Below the pieces are notes generated by a model that saw nothing but the letters and a program-made list of their open reading frames with translations, had not been told where the DNA came from and did not search any database. Below are positions 9,238-18,436 of a stretch of DNA of 64,000 nt, in pieces. The stretch's first letter is position 1. Every line of letters begins with the position of its first letter. The stretch lies in NCBI RefSeq assembly GCF_030124175.1, contig NZ_JASKMT010000003.1, forward strand, positions 329,719 through 393,718, read 5' to 3'. The stretch comes from Streptomyces sp. 549 (GTDB lineage Bacteria > Actinomycetota > Actinomycetes > Streptomycetales > Streptomycetaceae). The translations under genes were made by a program, and so were the position numbers.

Positions 9238-10368
9238 ATGGAGAGTGTTCGTCCCCCCGGCGGTTCCAAGGTTCCTGCTGGTCCCGCCAGTCCCGCCAGT
9301 CCCGCCAGTCCCGCCAGTCCAGGCGGTCCCGGCGGTCCCGGCGTGCCCGCGGCTTCCGGCCGCGATGTCCGGCTGCTGCCGAAGGCCCATCTGCACCTGC
9401 ACTTCACCGGCTCGATGCGGTCCGGCACGCTGCTGGAACTCGCCGACCGGTACGGCGTGCACCTTCCGGAGGCGCTGAGCAGCGGGGAGCCGCCCAGGCT
9501 GCGGGCGACGGACGAGCGGGGCTGGTTCCGCTTCCAGCGGCTGTACGACATCGCCCGGTCCTGCCTGCGCACCCCCGAGGACATCCAGCGGCTGGTCCGC
9601 GAGGCCGCCGAGGAGGATGTCAAGGACGGGTCGCGCTGGCTGGAGATCCAGGTGGACCCCACCTCCTACGCACCGCGCCTGGGCGGCCTGATCCCCGCAC
9701 TGGAGATCATTCTCGACGCGGTGGACCGCGCGTCCAGGGAGACCGGCCTGCACATCCGGGTGCTGGTCGCGGCGAACCGCATGAAGCACCCGCTGGACGC
9801 CCGAACCCTGGCCCGGCTCGCCGTGCGGTTCCGGGACCGGGGCGTCGTCGGCTTCGGCCTGTCCAACGACGAGCGGCGCGGATTCGCCCGCGACTTCGAC
9901 CGGGCGTTCGCCATCGCCCGCGAGGGCGGGCTGCTCGCCGCCCCGCACGGCGGCGAGCTGTCCGGGCCGTCGAGCGTGCGGGACTGCCTGGACGACCTGC
10001 AGGCCGGACGGGTCGGGCACGGGGTGCGGGCCGCGGAGGACCCGCGGCTGCTGGCCCGGCTGGCCGACTCGGGCGTGACCTGCGAGGTGTGCCCGGCGTC
10101 GAACGTGGCGCTCGGCGTCTACGAGAAGCCCGAGGACGTGCCGCTGCGCAGGTTGTGGGACGCGGGTGTGCCGATGGCGCTGGGCGCCGACGACCCGCTG
10201 CTGTTCGGCTCCCGTCTCGCGGCCCAGTACGACCTCGTGCGGGAGCACCACGGCTTCACCGACGAGGAGCTGGCCGAGCTGGCCCGCCAGTCGATCCGCG
10301 CCGCGCAGGCCCCGCAGGAGGTCCGGGCCGCGATCCTCGCCGACATCGACGCCTGGCTCGCTTCCTGA
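9238..10368 (+). CDS. add: Adenosine deaminase
   Basis: The enzyme converts adenosine to inosine in purine salvage. The 376 residues from ATG 9238 include the zinc motif HLHLH (51-55), the catalytic-region APHGGE, the HGVR segment, and the final zinc Asp pair in LGADDPLLF. The first 40 residues are an added low-complexity tail encoded by four exact 9-bp repeats (9282-9317) giving PAS units; this lies before the enzyme core. An in-frame ATG at 9220 is an alternative start. Converges with the TetR gene. Confidence 0.93.
   Translation: MESVRPPGGSKVPAGPASPASPASPASPGGPGGPGVPAASGRDVRLLPKAHLHLHFTGSMRSGTLLELADRYGVHLPEALSSGEPPRLRATDERGWFRFQRLYDIARSCLRTPEDIQRLVREAAEEDVKDGSRWLEIQVDPTSYAPRLGGLIPALEIILDAVDRASRETGLHIRVLVAANRMKHPLDARTLARLAVRFRDRGVVGFGLSNDERRGFARDFDRAFAIAREGGLLAAPHGGELSGPSSVRDCLDDLQAGRVGHGVRAAEDPRLLARLADSGVTCEVCPASNVALGVYEKPEDVPLRRLWDAGVPMALGADDPLLFGSRLAAQYDLVREHHGFTDEELAELARQSIRAAQAPQEVRAAILADIDAWLAS
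9282..9317 (+). repeat. Four tandem copies of TCCCGCCAG in add
   Basis: Exact 9-bp units in frame with the gene, encoding Pro-Ala-Ser repeats, followed by degenerate GGCGGTCCC units. Repeat number can change without breaking the frame. Confidence 0.9.
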
Positions 10369-10424
10369 AACCCTCCCGCTCCAACCCGCTCCAACCGCTC
10401 CACCCGGTTGCGGGCCCCGTTTCC

Positions 10425-11051
10425 CTACACGCCGATGCCGGCCAGCAGGGTGCGGGCGAGGCCGGCGGCGAAGTCCTCGGTGCTCTGCGGCGGCTCGGCG
10501 CCACCGTCCGCGTCGTAGGCGAAGGCGCGCTGCGCGCAGGCACCGAGCAGCAGCGCGGCAGCGGCGTGCGGGTCGGCGTCCGCCCTTACACGTCCGGCCG
10601 CCTGCTCGGCGCGCAGGTACGCCTGCAGGCTCTCGATCGGGACGTGCGGTCCGGTGCCCAGTTCCCGCATCGCCTCCTGGTGCCGTCGGCGCAGCCGCGG
10701 TTCGGCGTAGAGGGAGGCGGCGATGGGGAAGCTCTGCCGGTAGAAGAGCAGTGCCTGCCGGGCGATCTCGGTCAGGCTCTGCTCCACCGTGCGCTCGCCG
10801 GGTGCGGCGGTGAGCTGCTCCAGCAGCGGGTTGAGGGCGGGCAGCCGTTCGCGCAGCACGGCGACGAACAACTCCTCCTTGCTGCGGAAGTGCTTGTAGA
10901 GCGCCGCCTCCGAGCAGTTCGCGGCGCGGGCGATCTCCTTGGTGGTGGCGCGGGCCAGGCCGAGGGTGAGCAGCAGCGAGTGGCCTGCGTCCAGGATGCG
11001 GGTACGGGTCAGGGGCACGGGCGCGGTCGCGTCAGCCGGTGGCGGCGTCAT
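10425..11051 (-). CDS. TetR-family transcriptional regulator
   Basis: A 208-residue repressor. The N-terminal helix-turn-helix reads ATTKEIARAANCSEAALYKH at about residues 36-55, followed by F-RSKEEL, the standard TetR signature; the helical C-terminal half is the ligand/dimer domain. The ATG at 11051 is chosen because a longer frame would run across the two operators. The gene is divergent from an oxidoreductase gene, with two identical palindromes between, so it probably represses both itself and the neighbour. Its ligand is unknown. Confidence 0.9.
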   Translation of the reverse strand: MTPPPADATAPVPLTRTRILDAGHSLLLTLGLARATTKEIARAANCSEAALYKHFRSKEELFVAVLRERLPALNPLLEQLTAAPGERTVEQSLTEIARQALLFYRQSFPIAASLYAEPRLRRRHQEAMRELGTGPHVPIESLQAYLRAEQAAGRVRADADPHAAAALLLGACAQRAFAYDADGGAEPPQSTEDFAAGLARTLLAGIGV

Positions 11052-11081
11052 ACGGGGGCTCCCTGGGGGTTGACGGCAGAG

Positions 11082-11095
11082 TGAGTGTTTACTCA
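11082..11095. promoter_or_regulatory. TetR operator 1
   Basis: Palindrome TGAGTGTTTACTCA. It is the reverse complement of operator 2, with centres 25 bp apart, and lies just upstream of the TetR gene. Confidence 0.75.
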
Positions 11096-11106
11096 CCCTG
11101 GCGAGA

Positions 11107-11120
11107 TGAGTAAACACTCA
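11107..11120. promoter_or_regulatory. TetR operator 2
   Basis: Palindrome TGAGTAAACACTCA, 20 bp before the start codon of the oxidoreductase gene. Together with operator 1 the two 17-base arms (11079-11095 and 11107-11123) form a perfect larger inverted repeat, suggesting binding of two dimers. Confidence 0.75.
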
Positions 11121-11139
11121 CTCACTTGGGAGGGGCAAG

Positions 11140-11769
11140 ATGCAGCTCACCGTTCTCGGCGCAACCGGCGGCACCGGCAGGCACCTCGTCCAGCAGGCGC
11201 TCGACGCCGGCCATGAGGTCACCGCGGTGGTGCGCGACCCGGCCAGGCTGCACCTCGGCGCGCATCCGTCGCTGGAGGTGTTCCCGGCCGCGCTCACCGA
11301 ACCCGGGCAACTGCTCGCCGCGTTACGGGGACGGGACGCGGTGCTGTCCGGCCTCGGCGGCAAGCCGCCGGTGGCGCAGCGCACCGCGGCCGTCGTGCTG
11401 GACGCCATGCGGGAGGCCGGGGTGCGGCGGCTGCTGGCGGTGAGCGCGGCCCCGGTGGGGCCGGTGCCTCCGGAGGAGGGGCCGCTGTTCCGCGCGGTGC
11501 TGAACCCGCTCGTCCGGTTCGCCTTCCGGCACGTCTACGCGGACCTGGCCGCGATGGAACGACGGCTGCGCGAGTCGGGCACCGAGTGGACGGCGGTGCG
11601 CCCACCGCGTCTGCTGGACTGGCCGTTCACCGGCCGCTACCGCACCTGTGTCGGCGGCAGCGTGCCGCGTCGGCACACCGTGTCCCGGGCGGACCTCGCC
11701 TGCGCGATGCTCGCCATGGTCGAGGACCGCGCCACGTTCCGGCAGCCCGTCGGCGTCGCCTCGGCCTGA
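11140..11769 (+). CDS. NAD(P)H-binding oxidoreductase (atypical SDR / NmrA-like)
   Basis: A 209-residue Rossmann-fold protein with the dinucleotide motif LGATGGTGRHLV at residues 5-16 and a short-chain dehydrogenase-like layout; the classical YxxxK pair is not obvious, as in the NmrA/biliverdin reductase-B branch. ATG 11140 has a GGGAGGGGCAAG ribosome-binding site. Transcription is likely controlled by the divergent TetR protein through the paired operators. The substrate is unknown; a role in quinone, flavin or aldehyde stress is only inference from related TetR-linked pairs. Confidence 0.85.
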   Translation: MQLTVLGATGGTGRHLVQQALDAGHEVTAVVRDPARLHLGAHPSLEVFPAALTEPGQLLAALRGRDAVLSGLGGKPPVAQRTAAVVLDAMREAGVRRLLAVSAAPVGPVPPEEGPLFRAVLNPLVRFAFRHVYADLAAMERRLRESGTEWTAVRPPRLLDWPFTGRYRTCVGGSVPRRHTVSRADLACAMLAMVEDRATFRQPVGVASA

Positions 11770-11794
11770 CGGACGCCCGCACCGGAACGGAATC

Positions 11795-11865
11795 CGTCGC
11801 GTCCCGGCGCGTACCGCTGTGCTCCGGTGCGTACCGCTGTGCTCCGTCGTGTACGGCTGTGCGGG
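11795..11865. repeat. Imperfect tandem repeats between convergent genes
   Basis: Three imperfect units of about 20 bp containing GTACCGCTGTGCTCCG (last copy GTACGGCTGTGCGGG). They fill the gap between the oxidoreductase and murB, which converge. No hairpin terminator is evident. Confidence 0.6.
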
Positions 11866-11870
11866 TCGGC

Positions 11871-12926
<1,056 letters not shown>

Positions 12927-13053
12927 GGGGACAAGCGTAAGGGGGCGCCGGTGCGTCACCGCCGCCCCCTCGTCGTCATGTCTCGTCCCGTCGCCGCGGC
13001 TCGTCGGCGCGGCTCGTCGGCGCCTGGCGGAGCCGCCCGGCGCCGGGCGGTGG

Positions 13054-13488
13054 TCAGGCGAGCCGGACCACCGCGCGGGACATGCCGAGCACCTTGTTGC
13101 CCGCGCTCGTCGCGAGCAGGTCCACACGGACGGTGCGCGCGTCGTCGTCCAGCTTGGCGGCGACCTTCGCGGACACCTCCACCACCGCGCCCTTGTCGTC
13201 GTCGGGCACCGGCACCGGCTTGGTGAACCGGACTCCGTACTCGACGACCGCGGCCGGGTCGCCCGCCCAGTCGGTGACGACACGGGCGGCCAGGGCCATG
13301 GTGAACATGCCGTGTGCGATGACGCTCTCGAGGCCGACCTCGGAGGCGAACCGGTCGCTCCAGTGGATCGGGTTGAAGTCGCCGGAGGCACCGGCGTACT
13401 GGACCAGCGCGGCGCGGGTCACGGGGAAGGTCTGCGCGGGCAGTTCGGTGCCCACCTCGACGTCGGCGTACCTGACGGTGGCGGTCAT
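13054..13488 (-). CDS. MaoC-like (R)-hydratase, HadB-type subunit
   Basis: A 144-residue HotDog-fold protein. The hydratase motif with catalytic Asp and His reads GASGDFNPIHWSDRFA at about residues 33-48, followed by SVIAHGMFTMAL. Its start overlaps the stop of the upstream gene by ATGA, so the two products are made together. In mycobacteria the paired subunits form the 3-hydroxyacyl-ACP dehydratase of FAS-II; in streptomycetes the substrate is not certain. This subunit carries the active site. Confidence 0.88.
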   Translation of the reverse strand: MTATVRYADVEVGTELPAQTFPVTRAALVQYAGASGDFNPIHWSDRFASEVGLESVIAHGMFTMALAARVVTDWAGDPAAVVEYGVRFTKPVPVPDDDKGAVVEVSAKVAAKLDDDARTVRVDLLATSAGNKVLGMSRAVVRLA

Positions 13489-13943
13489 CGCTCGCCCTCC
13501 TCGGCTGCTCGGGCGACCAGCTTGGTGAAGGCGGTCACGACGTGCTCGCCCGCCTCGTCGTGGACCTCGCCGCGGATGTCCACGATGTCGTTGCCGGCCA
13601 GGGACTTGACCGCCTCGATGGTGGACGTCACCGTCAGCCGGTCGCCGGCTTGGACCGGGCGGGAGTACACGAACCGCTGGTCGCCGTGGACCACCCGGTC
13701 GTAGTTCAGGCCGAACGCCGGGTCCCGCACCACCTCGCCGGCGGCCCGGAAGGTGATGGTGAACACGAACGTGGGCGGCGCGATCACGTCCCGGTGGCCG
13801 AACTGCCTGGCCGCCTCCGGGTCCGTGTACGCCGGGTTGGGGTCGCCGAGTGCCTCGGCGAACTCGCGGATCTTCTCCCGGCCGACCTCGTACGGGGCAG
13901 TGGGCGGAAAGTTCCGCCCGACGAAGGACTGGTCGAGCGCCAT
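13485..13943 (-). CDS. MaoC-like dehydratase partner, HadA-type (UPF0336)
   Basis: A 152-residue HotDog protein of the kind annotated UPF0336, starting at ATG 13943 with AGGAGGT. It has YEVGREKIREFAEALGDPNP and IAPPTFVFTITF but lacks the full catalytic Asp-His hydratase motif of its neighbour, as expected for the stabilising, substrate-holding subunit of a HadAB-type heterodimer. It overlaps the downstream gene by four bases. The gene order rpmG-hadA-hadB near murB and secE-nusG is conserved in actinobacteria. Confidence 0.88.
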   Translation of the reverse strand: MALDQSFVGRNFPPTAPYEVGREKIREFAEALGDPNPAYTDPEAARQFGHRDVIAPPTFVFTITFRAAGEVVRDPAFGLNYDRVVHGDQRFVYSRPVQAGDRLTVTSTIEAVKSLAGNDIVDIRGEVHDEAGEHVVTAFTKLVARAAEEGER

Positions 13944-14041
13944 GGCCCGCTACCTCCTGGGAATGTGAGAGCTGGCACGTGCGGGACAGGGCTGGCACGT
14001 GCGGGGCGGGGCCGGGGACACGGCCCCGCGAAAACGCCTCA

Positions 14042-14068
14042 AGGCCGCCCCCGGAACGGGAGCGGCCT
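14042..14068 (-). terminator. Terminator after rpmG
   Basis: A 12-bp stem (14042-14053 with 14057-14068, one G-U pair) with a 3-base loop begins 17 bases past the rpmG stop. A second 9-bp stem lies at 14006-14029. Confidence 0.7.
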
Positions 14069-14085
14069 CAAGAACGAGCCTGGTG

Positions 14086-14250
14086 TTATCGCGTTTCGCG
14101 GTGCGCAGTGTGCGAGTTGCAACGCGGGCAGTGCTTCTTCATCTCAAGACGGTCCGGGTTGTTACGCCGGTTCTTCTTGGTGATGTAGTTCCGCTCCTTG
14201 CACTCCACGCAGGCCAGCGTGATCTTCGGGCGGACGTCGGTGGCAGCCAC
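14086..14250 (-). CDS. rpmG: 50S ribosomal protein L33
   Basis: A 54-residue large-subunit protein. GTG 14250 follows GGAG. It contains the two Cys pairs CVEC and CPRC, so this is the zinc-binding form; streptomycetes also carry a zinc-free paralogue used in zinc starvation. It is cotranscribed downstream of tRNA-Thr and tRNA-Met. Confidence 0.96.
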
Positions 14251-14345
14251 GTGAGTGCTCCTTGGACGGCGGATGGACAGGGGTTCAACACATGAAAGAG
14301 TAGCCGATCGAAGGACCGACCCCACAATCGGCTACTGCGGTGAAG

Positions 14346-14418
14346 TAGCGGCGACCGGACTTGAACCGGTGACACAACGATTATGAGCCGTTTGCTCTAC
14401 CGACTGAGCTACGCCGCC
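14346..14418 (-). tRNA. tRNA-Met (elongator, anticodon CAT)
   Basis: A 73-base cloverleaf with acceptor GGCGGCG/CGCCGCT and anticodon loop CTCATAA. The G1-U72 pair and the absence of three G-C pairs at the base of the anticodon stem argue for elongator rather than initiator tRNA. Confidence 0.95.
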
Positions 14419-14466
14419 ACGATGTGAACGGTCCCCCGCCCAACCGGGCGGACGACCTCACACCAG

Positions 14467-14539
14467 AGCCCCAATACGGAATCGAACCGTAGACCTTCTC
14501 CTTACCATGGAGACGCTCTGCCGACTGAGCTATTGGGGC
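14467..14539 (-). tRNA. tRNA-Thr (anticodon GGT)
   Basis: A 73-base cloverleaf with acceptor GCCCCAA/TTGGGGC, anticodon stem TCTCC/GGAGA and loop ATGGTAA. First gene of the tRNA-Thr, tRNA-Met, rpmG transcript. Confidence 0.96.
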
Positions 14540-14550
14540 GAGCGATGAAG

Positions 14551-14579
14551 ACATTACACGCTCGGCCGCCGAAGGCGAA
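14551..14579 (-). promoter_or_regulatory. Promoter for tRNA-Thr/tRNA-Met/rpmG
   Basis: TAATGT (14556-14551) lies 12 bases before the tRNA-Thr 5' end, with TTCGCC (14579-14574) 17 bases upstream. The -10 match is good and the -35 weak. Confidence 0.5.
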
Positions 14580-14707
14580 ATCCGTATCGGCGGGGCCTCC
14601 GACCGCGCCACCGCCCCCTCCTCCGCCCCTCGTTCCGCCCCGCCCCGGCCCCCTCCTCCGTCCCGCCCCGCCCCACTCCTCCACGCCTTGCTCCCACTGC
14701 TCACGGA

Positions 14708-14769
14708 CCACGCCGGTACCACTGCGTGGGCCACGCCGGTACGACTGTGTGGGCCACGCCGGTACGACT
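14708..14769. repeat. Three tandem copies of a 23-bp unit
   Basis: Units beginning CCACGCCGGTAC start at 14708, 14731 and 14754; copies 1 and 2 differ at only two positions and copy 3 diverges at its end. They lie in the divergent gap before the amidohydrolase gene and may affect its promoter. Confidence 0.85.
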
Positions 14770-14882
14770 ATTCAGCGCCTGCCGCTTCCGGCGGCGACCG
14801 CGTCCTACGCTCGACTCGCACGGCGTGAACCTGCGGCGGCCCGGGGGTGCCGGCCGCCGCCATCTCAGCGAGCGGGAGCCCG

Positions 14883-16151
14883 ATGTCGGACAGTCAGCCG
14901 CACGAGCCGGGCAAGCCGGGAAGCACCGACCGGCCGGCCTCGGCCCACGAGGGCAGCAGCCTCGTCCTGTGCGGTGCCCGCCTCGCCGACGGGCGCACCG
15001 TGGACGTACGTCTGGCCGACGGCCGCATCGAGGCCGTCGGCACCGCCGGCAGCCTCTCCCCCACCGCCGCCCCCGGCGGCACCCGCGTCGACCTCAACGG
15101 CTTCCTGCTGCTCCCCGCCCCCGCCGAACCGCACGCCCACCTCGACACCGCGCTCACCGGGCAACCCCCCGGCCCGCCCGGCCGCGAGGCGCACGAGGCA
15201 CAGCGCCGCACCACCGAGGCCGCCCTGCTGCAACTCGGCCACGGCGCCACCGCGTCCCGCACCCACGTCCGGATCGGAGACGTCGCCGGACTCGCCGCGC
15301 TGGAGGCCGTGCTCGCCGCCCGCCGGGCGCTGCGCGGCCTCACCGAACTGACCACCGTCGCCGTGCCCCGGCTGCTCACCGGCGCCGCCGGTGCCGACGG
15401 CCTCGCCATGCTGCGGGACGCCGTGAAGATGGGCGCCAACGTCGTCGGCGGCTGCCCCGACCTCGACCCCGACCCCGGCGGCTACACCGAAGCGGTGCTG
15501 GAGCTCGCCGCCGAACACGGCTGCGCCGTGGACCTGCACACCGACGCCGACGACCCGGCACGCCTGGCCCGGCTCGCCGCAATGGCGGGCGGCCTGCGGC
15601 CCGGCGTCACTCTCGGCCCCTGCGGCGGCCTCGGCCGCCTCCCCCACGAGGCGGCGTCCCGCGCCGCCGACCAACTCGCCGCCGCGGGCGTCCGCGTCGT
15701 CACCCTGCCCCAGGGCGGCTGCTCCCTCCTCACCCGCCGCACACCCGAAGTCACCGCGCCCGTACGGCTGCTGCGCGCCGCAGGCGTGCACGTCGCGGCC
15801 GGCAGCGGGGCCCTGCGGGACGCCGCCAACCCCGTGGGCCGCGGCGACCCGCTCGAAGCCGCCTACCTGCTGGCCACCCTGGGCGAGCTGGCACCGGACG
15901 CCGCATACGAGGCAGTCAGCTCCCGCGCCCGGGCCGTCATGGGGCTGCCCGAGGTGCGCGTCGAGGCGGGCTTCCCCGCCGAACTCCTCGCCGTGCGCGG
16001 CCAGGACGTCCCCGGCGTGCTGTCCCTGTCCTACAGCCGGGTGGTACTGCACCGCGGCCGGGTCGTCGCCCGGACCAGCGCCGTCCGCGAGTTCTGCGAC
16101 GCCGGCGACACCGCCGACACCCTCGACCTCCCACGCCAGGCCCAGGGCTGA
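14883..16151 (+). CDS. Amidohydrolase-family protein (cytosine deaminase-like)
   Basis: A 422-residue metal-dependent hydrolase. An N-terminal beta-sandwich (LVLCGARLADGRTVDVRLAD) leads to the metal motif, here EPHAHLDTAL at about residues 81-90, the HAHLD form found in cytosine deaminase-type members. A later DLHTDADD and a C-terminal SLSYSRVVLHRGRVVAR strand complete the composite fold. It may act on a cyclic amidine or amide base. ATG 14883 follows GGGAG; an ATG at 14847 is possible. Substrate is not known. Confidence 0.8.
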   Translation: MSDSQPHEPGKPGSTDRPASAHEGSSLVLCGARLADGRTVDVRLADGRIEAVGTAGSLSPTAAPGGTRVDLNGFLLLPAPAEPHAHLDTALTGQPPGPPGREAHEAQRRTTEAALLQLGHGATASRTHVRIGDVAGLAALEAVLAARRALRGLTELTTVAVPRLLTGAAGADGLAMLRDAVKMGANVVGGCPDLDPDPGGYTEAVLELAAEHGCAVDLHTDADDPARLARLAAMAGGLRPGVTLGPCGGLGRLPHEAASRAADQLAAAGVRVVTLPQGGCSLLTRRTPEVTAPVRLLRAAGVHVAAGSGALRDAANPVGRGDPLEAAYLLATLGELAPDAAYEAVSSRARAVMGLPEVRVEAGFPAELLAVRGQDVPGVLSLSYSRVVLHRGRVVARTSAVREFCDAGDTADTLDLPRQAQG

Positions 16152-16226
16152 GGCCCGCTCGGGGGCGGCGCAGACACGAGCGCGGGAGCCCGGCTTCCGC
16201 TGCGGTGAAGGCGTACGGTCGGGAGA

Positions 16227-16886
16227 ATGCGCACAGTCATCGCTGGTGGAAACGGAAAGATCGCGCTGCGGCTGGAGCGGTTGCTCGCCGGGCGCGGAGA
16301 CGACGTCGCGGGCTTGATCCGCAACCCCGACAAAGCGGAGCAGGTCCGATCGACCGGGGCGCAGGCGCTGGTCTGCGACCTGGAGTCGGCGACGGTCGAC
16401 GAGGTGGCCGAACTGCTCGTGGGCGCGGACGCCGCCGTGTTCGCCGCGGGCGCCGGCCCCGGCAGCGGCCTCGAACGCAAGGACACCGTGGACCGCGCCG
16501 CCGCCGAACTGCTCGCCGACGCCGCCGCGAAGGCCGGCGTGCGGCGCTTCCTGGTCGTCTCCTCGATGGGCGCCGACACCGACCCGCCTGCCGACACCGA
16601 CCCGGTGTTCGCCGCCTACCTGCGCGCCAAGGGCGCCGCCGACGCGGCCGTCCGCGCCCACGACGACCTGGACTGGACGATCCTGCGCCCGGGCATGCTC
16701 ACCGACGACCCCGGCACCGGCCGCGTGCACCTGGCCGAGTCCACCGGCCGCGACCGCATCACCCGCGACGACGTGGCCACCGTGCTCGCCGCCCTGCTCG
16801 ACACCCCCGCCACCGCCGGCCGCACCCTCGAACTCGTCAACGGCGACACCCCGGTGCCGGACGCGGTGGCAGACCTGACCCGCTGA
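16227..16886 (+). CDS. NAD(P)-binding SDR-family protein (YwnB/YhfK-like)
   Basis: A 219-residue Rossmann-fold protein starting MRTVIAGGNGKIALRLERLL, with the glycine motif GGNGKIA at residues 7-13 and the segment RRFLVVSSMGAD typical of atypical SDR epimerase/dehydratase-like proteins (YwnB/YhfK type). The Lys in YLRAKGAAD is placed where these proteins have their active-site lysine. Substrate is unknown. It stands alone and shares a terminator region with the oppositely directed tRNA-Tyr. Confidence 0.85.
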   Translation: MRTVIAGGNGKIALRLERLLAGRGDDVAGLIRNPDKAEQVRSTGAQALVCDLESATVDEVAELLVGADAAVFAAGAGPGSGLERKDTVDRAAAELLADAAAKAGVRRFLVVSSMGADTDPPADTDPVFAAYLRAKGAADAAVRAHDDLDWTILRPGMLTDDPGTGRVHLAESTGRDRITRDDVATVLAALLDTPATAGRTLELVNGDTPVPDAVADLTR

Positions 16887-17069
16887 CCAGTAGCGGAGCC
16901 CGTGGACCCGAGGACGCCCCCGGCAGGCGAAGGCCGCGGGGCGTCCTCTGTCGATGTCCTCCACCGTCCTCGTCCACCGGGCGTCCACGGGGCGTCCACC
17001 GGGGACGGCCGGGGAACGCGGAAGGGTCAGCGTCGCAGTGCCGGCACAGGAGGCCGGAGATACCAGAAA

Positions 17070-17106
17070 CGGCCCGTGACCTGCGATCAACGCAGGTCAC
17101 GGGCCG
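17070..17106 (-). terminator. Terminator of tRNA-Tyr (bidirectional)
   Basis: A perfect 16-bp stem (17070-17085 with 17091-17106) and ATCAA loop, 14 bases beyond the tRNA-Tyr 3' end; it can also stop transcription from the plus-strand SDR gene. Confidence 0.85.
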
Positions 17107-17119
17107 TTCTGCTTCCGTG

Positions 17120-17201
17120 TGGCGGCGCCAGGATTCGAACCTGGGAAGGCTGAGCCGGCAGATTTACAGTCTGCTCCCTTTGGCCGCTCGGGCACACCGC
17201 C
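17120..17201 (-). tRNA. tRNA-Tyr (anticodon GTA)
   Basis: An 82-base class II tRNA with acceptor GGCGGTG/CGCCGCC, anticodon stem CAGA/TCTG with loop CTGTAAA, a long variable arm and T-loop TTCGAAT. The SLP1 integrative element of S. coelicolor is known to insert in a tRNA-Tyr gene; here the gene is intact and no element flanks it. Confidence 0.96.
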
Positions 17202-17388
17202 TGGGAATGGCTGCCGGGAGCCGTGCTCCGTGGCAACGGGGTAAACCTTACCCGATGGTGGGGGGTGCCTCGCCACTCGGTTCTGGGCGGGGCGGGCCGG
17301 GGGCGGCGCGGCTAGGCTTGCGGGGCGCGCGGCCCGCCGGGGTGGGCCGTCTTCCCTGATCACCCTACGTACGAGGAGCCAACTCACG

Positions 17389-17877
17389 ATGGCCGACTCC
17401 AGTTTCGACATCGTCTCGAAGGTCGAGCGGCAGGAGGTCGACAACGCGCTCAACCAGGCCGGCAAGGAGATCTCGCAACGGTACGACTTCAAGGGCGTGG
17501 GTGCTTCCATCGCCTGGTCGGGCGAGCGTATCGAGATCAAGGCGAACTCCGAGGAGCGCGCAAACGCCGTGCTTGACGTGTTCCAGACCAAGCTGGTGAA
17601 GCGCGGGATCTCCCTGAAGGCGCTCGACTCGGGCGAGCCGCAGGCCTCCGGCAAGGAGTACAAGATCTTCTCCTCCGTGAAGGAGGGCATCTCGCAGGAG
17701 GACGCCAAGAAGGTCGCGAAGATCATCCGGGACGAGGGCCCCAAGGGCGTCAAGGCGCAGGTCCAGGGCGACGAGCTCCGGGTCAGTGCGAAGAGCCGGG
17801 ACGCGCTGCAGGAGGTCATCGCCCTGCTGAAGGGCAGGGACTTCGACTTCGCGCTGCAGTTCGTGAACTACCGCTGA
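17389..17877 (+). CDS. YajQ/UPF0234 family nucleotide-binding protein
   Basis: A 162-residue protein of the YajQ family, which has two ferredoxin-like domains; some members bind cyclic di-GMP or nucleic acid. The match is clear along the full length: [30 protein letters not shown] and [20 protein letters not shown] are signature segments. The length is standard. It stands alone downstream of tRNA-Tyr. Whether it binds cyclic di-GMP in this organism cannot be told. Confidence 0.93.
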   Translation: MADSSFDIVSKVERQEVDNALNQAGKEISQRYDFKGVGASIAWSGERIEIKANSEERANAVLDVFQTKLVKRGISLKALDSGEPQASGKEYKIFSSVKEGISQEDAKKVAKIIRDEGPKGVKAQVQGDELRVSAKSRDALQEVIALLKGRDFDFALQFVNYR

Positions 17878-17887
17878 GCGTGAACCG

Positions 17888-17938
17888 CTGAACGCGGACC
17901 ACCACTGAACGCGGACCACCGCTGAACGCGGACCACCG
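17888..17938. repeat. Three tandem 17-bp repeats
   Basis: Units of CTGAACGCGGACCACC plus A or G, three in a row, directly after the YajQ stop codon. Confidence 0.9.
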
Positions 17939-17960
17939 CTGTCCGCACGGCACCGCCCAT

Positions 17961-17995
17961 GCCGTTGTGCCGCCGCCGAGCGGCGGCACAACGGC
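17961..17995. terminator. Bidirectional terminator between yajQ-like and yccF-like genes
   Basis: A perfect 15-bp stem (17961-17975 with 17981-17995) with loop CCGAG between two convergent genes. Confidence 0.85.
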
Positions 17996-18034
17996 GGCAC
18001 GGCCGCAGCGGCGGACGACGCGCGCTGCGGGCGG

Positions 18035-18436
18035 CTACCAGCGGTAGGCAGGATAGGTGGGGGCGTCGGTGGGGACGATCTCGCGGCCCAGCGGCATCAG
18101 CGACACCGGGATCATCTTGAAGTGGGCGATGCCGAACGGGATACCGATGATGGTGACGCAGAACGCGATACCGGCGGCCAGGTGGCCCAGCGTGATCCAG
18201 ATGCCGGCCACCACGAGCCAGATGATGTTGCCGATGCCGGAGGCGATTCCGGCGCCGGCCTTGGGCGCGACCCGGTAGCCGAATGGCCAGAGCGAGTACA
18301 CCGCGATGCGGAAGCAGGCGATGCCCCACGGGATGGTGATGATCAGGATGCAGCAGATGAGTCCGGCCACCGCGTAGGCCATCGCCATCCACACGCCGGA
18401 GAAGATGAGCCAGAGGATGTTGAGGATTGTCTTCAC
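18035..18436 (-). CDS. YccF-domain inner membrane protein
   Basis: A 133-residue protein with two copies of the YccF domain: the first includes [20 protein letters not shown] and [11 protein letters not shown], the second [18 protein letters not shown] and [10 protein letters not shown]. Each copy has two membrane segments, four in total. The GTG start at 18436 overlaps the htpX stop (GTGA), so translation is coupled. The function of YccF proteins is unknown; coupling to a membrane protease suggests a role in membrane quality control, which is inference. Confidence 0.88.
   Translation of the reverse strand: MKTILNILWLIFSGVWMAMAYAVAGLICCILIITIPWGIACFRIAVYSLWPFGYRVAPKAGAGIASGIGNIIWLVVAGIWITLGHLAAGIAFCVTIIGIPFGIAHFKMIPVSLMPLGREIVPTDAPTYPAYRW

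Noticed and set aside
11079..11123. Rho-independent terminator between TetR gene and oxidoreductase
   Set aside because: The inverted repeat lies between divergent start codons, and each arm is itself a palindrome, which fits operators.
14346..14418. Initiator tRNA-fMet
   Set aside because: The anticodon is CAT, but the first acceptor pair is G-U and the anticodon stem lacks the three G-C pairs of initiator tRNAs.
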